Source: Bradyrhizobiaceae bacterium (GTDB taxonomy: Bacteria; Pseudomonadota; Alphaproteobacteria; Rhizobiales; Hyphomicrobiaceae). From it: a stretch of 11,551 nucleotides of DNA. A program made the position numbers and the translations under genes. Under the pieces are notes generated by a model, which saw only the letters and a program-made list of their open reading frames with translations, did no database searches and was not told the DNA's origin. The stretch lies in contig CANJPN010000157.1 of the NCBI GenBank assembly GCA_947475855.1, positions 1 to 11,551 of the forward strand, written 5' to 3'. The first letter of the stretch is position 1, and every line of letters begins with the position of its first letter. Below, piece by piece: positions 6,659 to 11,551 of the stretch.

Positions 6659-7138
6659 ATGAACGTCATGACGCCGACTGCAACTGCGCAAACGACCGAT
6701 CTCGAGCGCATAGCCGATACAACAGCGAATGCCTGTGTCGCGACGCGGGTCCGGCAACTGTCCCGGATCATCACGCGCGTTTATGATGACGCGATGCGCC
6801 CACTCGGGATCACCGCGAGCCAGTTCACGCTCCTGACGCAACTGGCGTCGCGCGACGGTATAACCGCCGTCGAGATCGGCGGAGATCTCGATATCGAGAA
6901 ATCAACGCTGTCCAGAAACTTGAAGCGCATGCTGGCGCTCACCCTGATCACGATGGATCCACCGGCAGGTCGTCGAGGCCGCGGCCTTCACCTGACCCCC
7001 AAGGGACAGGCCGTGATCAAGGAAGCTTATCCCGTTTGGCTTTCCGCTCAGAACCGGGCAGTTTCCCTTATGGGTCCTGAAACCCGTGGCATTCTCGACA
7101 CCCTTCTGGGGAACGCAGAGCGTCTCGTCGCAGACTGA
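6659..7138 (+). CDS. MarR-family transcriptional regulator
   Basis: 159 residues. ATG 6659 has GAGGG (6648-6652) six bases upstream; ATG 6668 is a less likely alternative. The first 20 residues are variable. A long first helix CVATRVRQLSRIITRVYDDAM (26-46) and GITASQFTLLTQLA (50-63) form the dimer region. The winged helix follows: TAVEIGGDLDIEKSTLSRNLKRM (69-91) with the recognition helix at 81-91, and a wing through about 99-112 (GRRGRGLHLTPKG). A C-terminal helix (about 125-157) completes the dimer interface. The only cysteine, Cys26, sits at the start of helix 1 near the place of the sensor cysteine of OhrR-type proteins, but offset by two residues and without the partner tyrosine pattern, so redox sensing is speculation. 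It is divergent from rplS and closed by its own terminator, so it appears monocistronic. Ligand and targets are unknown. Confidence 0.92.
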   Translation: MNVMTPTATAQTTDLERIADTTANACVATRVRQLSRIITRVYDDAMRPLGITASQFTLLTQLASRDGITAVEIGGDLDIEKSTLSRNLKRMLALTLITMDPPAGRRGRGLHLTPKGQAVIKEAYPVWLSAQNRAVSLMGPETRGILDTLLGNAERLVAD

Positions 7139-7168
7139 CCCAAGCCAGCGTTTGCCTGAATTTCCGAG

Positions 7169-7198
7169 CCCCGCTACCTTCGAGGTGGCGGGGTTTTT
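7169..7198 (+). terminator. Intrinsic terminator of marR
   Basis: A 10-bp stem (7169-7178 with 7184-7193, one G-T wobble) with a five-base TTCGA loop, then TTTTT (7194-7198). It is a textbook rho-independent terminator 30 bp past the marR stop, ending 14 bp before the pncC start. Any pncC promoter must therefore overlap it or lie upstream, or pncC depends on readthrough. Confidence 0.92.
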
Positions 7199-7212
7199 GA
7201 TGCGGAGTATGC

Positions 7213-7707
7213 ATGGTGTTCGATCGCGACCTGACGGACCGGGCAGCGATGCTGCTTCAACGCCTGCGTGAGCGCGGCCAAAAGCTCGCGACCGCCGAGA
7301 GCTGTACGGGCGGGCTGATCGCCGCCCTGCTGACCGAAATTCCAGGCTCGTCCGACGTCGTCGAGCGCGGCTTCGTCACCTATTCCAACGAAGCCAAGAT
7401 GGAGCTTCTCGGCGTGCCCGAGGCGACGTTGGCGAGCGTCGGCGCGGTCAGCCGCGAAACCGCGCTCGCGATGGCGGCCGGCGCGGTCGCACATTCCCGG
7501 GCGCAGATCGCCGTCGCAGTCACAGGCGTCGCCGGCCCCGGAGGCGGCACGCCCGAAAAGCCGGTCGGCCTCGTCCACCTCTGCGTCCAGGCCCAGGGCA
7601 AACCACCCCGCCACCGCGAAATGCGCTACGGCGATCTCAGCCGCGCCGCGATCCGTATGGCGACGGTGAACACCGCGCTGGACATGCTGTTCGAGGAGTT
7701 GGGGTGA
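7213..7707 (+). CDS. pncC: Nicotinamide-nucleotide amidase (PncC), CinA C-terminal family
   Basis: 164 residues. It is expected to hydrolyse nicotinamide mononucleotide to nicotinate mononucleotide plus ammonia, in cytosolic pyridine-nucleotide recycling. ATG 7213 has GGAG (7204-7207) five bases upstream. The canonical motifs are complete: AESCTGGLIAALL (28-40) with Ser30, FVTYSNEAKMELLGV (54-68) with Tyr57 and Lys62, GAVSRETALAMAAGA (77-91), TGVAGPGGGTPEKPVG (104-119), and the usual C-terminal helix with RxxxVNxALDML. There is no N-terminal CinA MoaB-like domain, so this is the short stand-alone form. It converges with the coq10-like gene, and lipA lies beyond; lipA, coq10 and cinA genes commonly cluster in Alphaproteobacteria. 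The divergent paralogue at 1763-2251 lacks several of these motifs. Confidence 0.93.
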   Translation: MVFDRDLTDRAAMLLQRLRERGQKLATAESCTGGLIAALLTEIPGSSDVVERGFVTYSNEAKMELLGVPEATLASVGAVSRETALAMAAGAVAHSRAQIAVAVTGVAGPGGGTPEKPVGLVHLCVQAQGKPPRHREMRYGDLSRAAIRMATVNTALDMLFEELG

Positions 7708-7882
7708 TCACCCTGAATTGGCGTCAGCCAGCTTAACGCATGCGGCCCCGATCAGAAGTGTAAAGCCGTATAGCCTCGCTTCACTCGGCCTCCGGAATGC
7801 AAGAGCTTCAGGTCAGCCCCCCAAAGACGGGTCCAGGGCCGGCCATGGTTGGGGATCGCAAAGGCGCGAACAGCCCCCTTGC

Positions 7883-7898
7883 ATGGCCGTCAGGCCAT
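7883..7898. repeat. Hairpin between convergent pncC and coq10-like genes
   Basis: ATGGCC (7883-7888) and GGCCAT (7893-7898) around a GTCA loop, in the 222-bp space between the two convergent stops. It is symmetric and could halt transcription from both sides, but neither direction has a T-run, so a terminator call is weak. The rest of the space shows no gene, tRNA or other recognisable element. Confidence 0.35.
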
Positions 7899-7929
7899 CA
7901 CCCGCTTGCCCCAACGCAGACGCTGCCGT

Positions 7930-8406
7930 TCACGCCGACTGCGCCGACGCCCCGACATCGCGGCCATACACGGCCCGCGCCCGCGTCTCGAACGCTTCCG
8001 AAAACTTGCGGAACGCCTTGTCGAACACCGCGCCCACCAGGATACCCAGCATGAGCCACTTCAGCTCGTAGTCGATATAGAAATCGACCTCGCAGCCGCC
8101 GCCGGGCAGCGCCTTGAAAATCCAGCGGTTTTCGAGCCTCTTGAACGGCCCGTCGAGGTACTCGACGAGCACCTTCTGATCGGCCGGAAGGAGCGTCACA
8201 CGTGTGGTGAAATTCTCGCGGATCGCCTGATAGCCGGCAACCATAGTTGCGACGAGGATCGTCCGGTCAGGCTTTTCCTCGCGCGAACGCAGGGTCAGCC
8301 CCTCGCACAGCGGCAGGAACTCCGGATAACGCTCGATGTCGGCCACGAGGTCGTACATCTGGCGCGGAGAGTAGGGCACACGGCGCTTGGTGGTGAAGCT
8401 CGGCAT
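7930..8406 (-). CDS. COQ10/RatA-like START-domain protein (SRPBCC superfamily)
   Basis: 158 residues from ATG 8406; a GTG immediately upstream would add one residue, and a weak GGGA precedes. The family pattern is clear from end to end: RRVPYSPRQMYDLVADIERYPEFLPLC (9-35), the central strands IRENFTTRVTL, LDGPFKRLENRWIFKAL (about 83-99) and the C-terminal amphipathic helix with KAFRKFSEAFETRARAVYG. Members bind ubiquinone or related lipids (yeast Coq10) and support respiration. The same family includes E. coli RatA, described as a toxin that blocks ribosome subunit association. In an alphaproteobacterium near lipA, the coenzyme Q role is the more likely. No antitoxin-like partner lies beside it. 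It is the last gene on the minus strand before convergent pncC. Confidence 0.9.
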   Translation of the reverse strand: MPSFTTKRRVPYSPRQMYDLVADIERYPEFLPLCEGLTLRSREEKPDRTILVATMVAGYQAIRENFTTRVTLLPADQKVLVEYLDGPFKRLENRWIFKALPGGGCEVDFYIDYELKWLMLGILVGAVFDKAFRKFSEAFETRARAVYGRDVGASAQSA

Positions 8407-8526
8407 CACAGGTCCCAGGGCGACAATTCCACGACAGGTATATCGTGGATTCCCGCGCCGCCTGCATCGTGGCGAAACACCACGGGCGACGGCTGAATCC
8501 GGACGAGGCGGCTGCCACCAGTTGCA

Positions 8527-8853
8527 TCAGCGTTTGACGCGCCTGTTGTCCTCGACGACCTCGAACTTGGCATCGCACTTGGAGAACTTCTCGGCCGCCC
8601 GCTTTTCCGCCTCGGCCATGCTGTAGACGTAGTTGGTCTCTTTGTACTCGTAGTCGGGGCAACGATAGCTTGTGCGCACCTCGAGGAAGTTGCCCTTTGC
8701 GGTCGCGAAGCCGTTACCGGGCAAGGCGTCGAGCCCCTTGAGGGCCATCTGACCAATCTCCTTTTGATTGGTGGCGAACAGCATGACACCTGCGACGACG
8801 ACGATTGTCGTGACGACAGCTCTGGACAACGCCTTCAGCTCTTCATTCGTCAT
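8527..8853 (-). CDS. Small membrane protein of unknown function (108 aa)
   Basis: 108 residues. ATG 8853 is preceded by GGAAGG about seven bases upstream, which fixes the start. The N-terminus (MTNEELKALSRA) is followed by one hydrophobic segment (about 13-27). The remaining 80 residues are charged and soluble, likely periplasmic if the helix is an N-in anchor. There are two cysteines, Cys65 (in SYRCPDYEYKETNYVY) and Cys93 (in FSKCDAKFEVV), which could form a disulfide. The aromatic/acidic stretch 63-77 and the Ala/Glu/Lys helix 79-92 are the most distinctive parts. I do not recognise the family. It lies between lipA and the coq10-like gene on the same strand with gaps of 103 and 120 bp, so an independent promoter is possible. 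Confidence 0.75.
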   Translation of the reverse strand: MTNEELKALSRAVVTTIVVVAGVMLFATNQKEIGQMALKGLDALPGNGFATAKGNFLEVRTSYRCPDYEYKETNYVYSMAEAEKRAAEKFSKCDAKFEVVEDNRRVKR

Positions 8854-8910
8854 GTGTCACCTTCCCAAACTCGCCATGGGAAAGCGTGGCACAGAGGAGT
8901 GAAAATTCCA

Positions 8911-8935
8911 GAAAACGACGCCGGCATCGCGGCGC
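8911..8935 (-). terminator. Weak candidate terminator after lipA
   Basis: Read on the minus strand, CGCCG (8934-8930) pairs with CGGCG (8923-8919) around a six-base loop, followed three bases later by TTTT (the A-run 8912-8915). It starts 22 bp past the lipA stop in the right orientation. The short stem makes termination uncertain. Confidence 0.4.
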
Positions 8936-8956
8936 GGCCCTTCCACATCCAAGCCC

Positions 8957-9901
8957 TCAGGCTGAACTGACCACCCGCGCAACCTTCAGCCGGGCAAAAT
9001 CGGCGTCCGCATGATAAGACGACCGCGTCAGCGGGCTGGACGCCACGATCAGGAAACCCTTGCTGAGCGCCGTGCGCTCGAACGCCTTGAACTCGTCCGG
9101 CGTCACGAAGGATTTCACTTCCGCGTGCTTGCGCGTCGGCTGCAGGTATTGGCCGATCGTCAGGAAATCGATGTCGGCCGAGCGCATGTCGTCCATCACC
9201 TGCAGCACTTCCTCGCGCGTCTCCCCGAGGCCGACCATGATCCCCGACTTCGTGAACATCGTGGGATCGAGTTCCTTCACCCGTTGCAGAAGTCGCAGCG
9301 AATGAAAGTAACGCGCACCCGGACGAATTTTGAGATAGAGCCCCGGCACCGTCTCGAGATTGTGGTTGAACACGTCGGGTCGTGCCTCGACGACCACTTC
9401 GAGCGCACCGGGTTTGCGCAGAAAATCGGGCGTGAGAATTTCGATCGTCGTTTCAGGGCGGCGCGACCTTATCGCACGGATCACGGCCGCGAAATGGGCC
9501 GCCCCGCCGTCCTCGAGATCGTCACGGTCGACCGAGGTGATCACGACATGCGCAAGGCCGAGCTTGTCGACTGCGTTGGCGACATTCTCCGGTTCGTGGA
9601 CATCGAGGGCCAAGGGCTTGCCCGTCGCCACATTGCAGAACGAGCAGGCGCGCGTGCAGATCGCGCCCATTATCATCATGGTGGCGTGCCGCTGCGTCCA
9701 GCACTCTCCGATATTCGGACAGCCCGCTTCCTCACATACCGTCGTGAGCTTGTTGTCGCGAACGATCGCACGCGTGCGCTCGTATTCAGCCGACACGGGC
9801 GCCCTCACCCGAATCCAATCAGGCTTGGGCAGCACCGGGGTGTCGGGCCGGTTGACCTTCTCGGGATGCCGCAACTTGGTATTGTCGATCAGCGTGACCA
9901 T
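8957..9901 (-). CDS. lipA: Lipoyl synthase
   Basis: 314 residues, normal for the family. A radical-SAM enzyme, it inserts two sulfurs into protein-bound octanoyl groups to make the lipoyl cofactor of pyruvate and 2-oxoglutarate dehydrogenases and the glycine cleavage system. Both iron-sulfur cluster sites are intact: Cys56, Cys61 and Cys67 for the auxiliary cluster (CEEAGCPNIGEC), and Cys82, Cys86 and Cys89 for the SAM cluster (CTRACSFC). The C-terminal RSSY (293-296) supplies the serine ligand of the auxiliary cluster. Other family blocks include TSVDRDDLEDGGA (122-134), NHNLETVP (179-186) and LTIGQYLQPT (247-256). The N-terminus, with RHPEKVNRPDTPVLPKPDWIR, is typical of alphaproteobacterial LipA. 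The ribosome site before ATG 9901 is weak. The GlsB-like gene lies 84 bp upstream on the same strand. Confidence 0.97.
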   Translation of the reverse strand: MVTLIDNTKLRHPEKVNRPDTPVLPKPDWIRVRAPVSAEYERTRAIVRDNKLTTVCEEAGCPNIGECWTQRHATMMIMGAICTRACSFCNVATGKPLALDVHEPENVANAVDKLGLAHVVITSVDRDDLEDGGAAHFAAVIRAIRSRRPETTIEILTPDFLRKPGALEVVVEARPDVFNHNLETVPGLYLKIRPGARYFHSLRLLQRVKELDPTMFTKSGIMVGLGETREEVLQVMDDMRSADIDFLTIGQYLQPTRKHAEVKSFVTPDEFKAFERTALSKGFLIVASSPLTRSSYHADADFARLKVARVVSSA

Positions 9902-9930
9902 GATGGCTTATCTAGGCGTAAACGCCAGCT

Positions 9931-9953
9931 TTCGCTAGCCCGTCTTCGCTAGC
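9931..9953. repeat. Tandem 9-bp direct repeat upstream of lipA
   Basis: TTCGCTAGC occurs at 9931-9939 and again at 9945-9953, a 14-base period, in the 84-bp space between the GlsB-like gene and lipA. A small hairpin, GGCGT/ACGCC (9915-9919 with 9922-9926), lies between the repeats and the lipA start. The pair might be a regulator site for lipA; nothing else supports that. Confidence 0.4.
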
Positions 9954-9985
9954 GCCACACGGTGCAGGACCCACCTTGAAGTAAA

Positions 9986-10312
9986 CTAGCCGCGACCGAG
10001 GAACCGGGCGATCAAAACGACGATCATGGCGCCGATTGTGGATATCAGGATCTGCGTGCCATAAGGCACCGTGTTCGTCACGCTGGTGATAGAAACAGGC
10101 AGGTTGAGCAGCCCGTACTTGACCATCGCGCCGCCGACGAAAGCGCCGATCACGCCCACCACGAGATTGCGGATCAGGCCACCGCCGCCGAGGATCTGCC
10201 CAGCGAGCCAGCCCGCGATGAGACCGTTCACCAACATGATCACGAGGCCGCGATCGAGTTGCGACAAGTAAGTCCAGATCACATTGAAAATATCGGTCGC
10301 TTGTTGCGGCAT
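9986..10312 (-). CDS. GlsB/YeaQ/YmgE family (transglycosylase-associated) membrane protein
   Basis: 108 residues from ATG 10312, which has GGAG eight bases upstream; the ATG at 10330 would add six residues but lacks a ribosome site. Three membrane segments are apparent: about 22-42, 48-68 and 86-104. The glycine-rich blocks NGLIAGWLAGQILGGGG (29-45) and NLVVGVIGAFVGG (49-61) are the hallmark of this small inner-membrane stress-response family. The C-terminal helix ends in the basic RFLGRG. The 17-residue stretch between helices 2 and 3 (about 69-85) is longer than in the shortest members. The molecular function of the family is unknown; E. coli members are stress-induced. It is divergent from the carboxylate-amine ligase across 106 bp. 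Confidence 0.9.
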   Translation of the reverse strand: MPQQATDIFNVIWTYLSQLDRGLVIMLVNGLIAGWLAGQILGGGGLIRNLVVGVIGAFVGGAMVKYGLLNLPVSITSVTNTVPYGTQILISTIGAMIVVLIARFLGRG

Positions 10313-10418
10313 TGTCCAGTCTCCATCCATGGCGATAGGTTAATCACCTTACGACACGAAGTACGCCGCGACTATGACGAGGATGGCACGACCCACACGC
10401 CTGCAGAGAGAAAATCAT

Positions 10419-11551
10419 ATGGCCGTCGCGCAGCCTAGTTTTACCTTCGGCATCGAGGAAGAGTATCATCTAGTTGATATCGCGAGCAGAAATCTCGCGC
10501 CGGCGCCGCCCGGCCTGATGAGCGACTGCGAAACCGCCCTAGGGGCACAGTTCAGCCCTGAATTTCTCCGCTCCCAGATCGAGGTCGGCACCAGACCGGT
10601 AACCCGCATTGAAGACGCTCGTGGTGAACTCTTCCGTCTGCGTTCGACCGTTACCCGCCTCGCCGCACAACATGGACTGGCCCCTATCGCCGCTGCCACC
10701 CATCCGTTCGCACCCGCCGCCTCGGTCACTCCTACCGACAAGACGCGTTACCTGAACCTCGCCAACGACCTAGCTGGCGTCGCCCGCCGCCTCGCAATCT
10801 GCGGCATGCACGTTCACGTCGGGATCGAAGATCCCGAATTGCGCATCGATCTGATGAACCAGATGCGCTATTTCCTCCCGCACCTGTTGGTACTTTCGAC
10901 CTCATCCCCTTTCTGGGAGGGCGAGGATACCGGCCTCAAGAGCTATCGGCTGGCGATGATGCGCGAGCTACCCCGCACCGGATTGCCGGGAAGGCTTTCG
11001 AGCTGGGACGAATACGTAGGCGTCGTCGACGTGCTCGTCGCCGCAGGTGTGATCGAGGATGCGAGCAAGATCTGGTGGGATATCAGGCCGTCTTCCCGCT
11101 ATCCGACACTCGAGATGCGCGTCACTGACGTATGCACCCGCGCCGCCGACGCGCTTGCAATTGCCGCGTTGTATGTCTGTATCTGCCGCATGCTGTGGCG
11201 ACTCCGCCGCCAGAACCTGAGCTGGCGCACCTATCCGGTATTCCTTCTTGAAGAGAACCGCTGGCGCGCCCAACGCTATGGCGCAGGCGGAGAATTATTC
11301 GATTTCGGCAAGGGACAGCTGGTCCCTTTCACAGTCCTGCTCGACGAATTGCTGACGCTCGTTGCGGAAGACGCCGACGCCCTCGGCTGCACCGCCGAGA
11401 TCGCGCACACACGCGCCATCGCGGCCGGCAATACCAGCGCCGACCGGCAGCTCGCCCGGTTCGCATCCGCGACCGCTGACGGTAAAGACCGCCGCACTGC
11501 CCTCGTCGAAGTAGTCGACGGGTTGATCGACGAGACGAAGCTGACATCCTA
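10419..11551 (+). CDS. Carboxylate-amine ligase, YbdK/GCS2 family; stop codon cut by window edge
   Basis: The frame runs 377 codons from ATG 10419 and the window ends on 'TA', which by family length (about 370-380) is probably the first two bases of the stop. A GAGAG-type purine run lies about ten bases before the start. It belongs to the glutamate-cysteine ligase family 2: FGIEEEYHLVD (10-20) with metal-binding glutamates, QIEVGTRP near 53-60, CGMHVHVGIED (128-138), SSPFWEGEDTG (162-172) and WWDIRPSSRYPTLEMRVTD (219-237). These motifs bind ATP-Mg and the acceptor and are all present, so an active ATP-dependent ligase is expected. E. coli YbdK has weak glutamate-cysteine ligase activity, but the physiological substrate is not established, so no gene symbol is given. 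It is divergent from the GlsB-like gene. Confidence 0.93.
   Translation, partial: MAVAQPSFTFGIEEEYHLVDIASRNLAPAPPGLMSDCETALGAQFSPEFLRSQIEVGTRPVTRIEDARGELFRLRSTVTRLAAQHGLAPIAAATHPFAPAASVTPTDKTRYLNLANDLAGVARRLAICGMHVHVGIEDPELRIDLMNQMRYFLPHLLVLSTSSPFWEGEDTGLKSYRLAMMRELPRTGLPGRLSSWDEYVGVVDVLVAAGVIEDASKIWWDIRPSSRYPTLEMRVTDVCTRAADALAIAALYVCICRMLWRLRRQNLSWRTYPVFLLEENRWRAQRYGAGGELFDFGKGQLVPFTVLLDELLTLVAEDADALGCTAEIAHTRAIAAGNTSADRQLARFASATADGKDRRTALVEVVDGLIDETKLTS

Noticed and set aside
6290..6841. Minus-strand frame of 183 codons across the marR/rplS intergenic region
   Set aside because: It overlaps the start of rplS in another frame and marR on the opposite strand. Its composition (Arg/Ser/Cys-rich) is shadow-like, with no motif or ribosome site.
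7708..7929. tRNA or small RNA gene in the pncC/coq10-like gap
   Set aside because: No cloverleaf, no TTCGANTC-type T-loop and no T-tailed terminator; only the short symmetric hairpin at 7883-7898 was seen.
7930..8406. RatA toxin of a toxin-antitoxin system
   Set aside because: No antitoxin-like partner (RatB/YfjF type) is adjacent, and the location near lipA fits the coenzyme Q-binding branch. It was kept as COQ10/RatA-like without claiming a toxin.
8428..8484. Two hairpins, TCCACGA/TCGTGGA (8428-8434, 8443-8449) and CGTGG/CCACG (8468-8472, 8480-8484), as terminator of the 108-aa gene
   Set aside because: Neither is followed by a T-run in the minus direction, and both stems are short, so a terminator call is not supported.
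1..11551. CRISPR array, insertion sequence, prophage or defence island
   Set aside because: No regularly spaced repeats, transposase, integrase or phage-type genes were seen. Gene content and composition look like ordinary chromosome throughout.

Overview
The window is GC-rich chromosomal DNA of an alphaproteobacterium, most likely from the Hyphomicrobiales (Rhizobiales) or a close relative. Three things point there: an extensin-family M15-like protein, a lipoyl synthase with a rhizobial-type N-terminus near a COQ10/RatA-like START-domain gene and a stand-alone PncC/CinA-type amidase, and a second, divergent CinA-type paralogue. No rRNA, tRNA, CRISPR array, insertion sequence or phage gene was seen. 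The genus is not determinable from this sequence alone.

Layout from left to right. Positions 1-2251, minus strand: a membrane-anchored extensin-like protein that runs off the left edge, a 91-residue conserved-type hypothetical, and a divergent CinA/PncC-like protein. Positions 2429-3718, plus strand: a CelD/BioF2-like GNAT acetyltransferase, divergent from the CinA-like gene and converging on radC. Positions 3748-5388, minus strand: map (methionine aminopeptidase) followed by radC, 15 nt apart and probably one transcript. Positions 5529-6357, minus strand: rplS (ribosomal protein L19) with its own intrinsic terminator. L19 here carries an internal Lys/Ala-rich insertion and an extra C-terminal domain of about 75 residues. 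A 301-bp intergenic region with hairpins separates rplS from a divergent marR-family regulator (6659-7138), which ends in a strong intrinsic terminator. Canonical pncC follows (7213-7707). From 7930 to 10312, minus strand: GlsB/YeaQ-type membrane protein, lipA, a small one-helix membrane protein of unknown function, and the COQ10/RatA-like gene, in transcription order. At the right edge, plus strand: a YbdK-type carboxylate-amine ligase (10419 to the end), cut within what is probably its stop codon.

Functionally these are mostly housekeeping or general genes: protein maturation (map), translation (rplS), lipoate cofactor synthesis (lipA), respiratory quinone handling (coq10-like) and pyridine-nucleotide salvage (pncC). 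I see no defence system, biosynthetic cluster or mobile island. The observations most worth checking are the extended L19, the co-occurrence of a canonical and a catalytically altered CinA/PncC paralogue, the unknown two-cysteine membrane protein between lipA and the coq10-like gene, and the structured region between marR and rplS.
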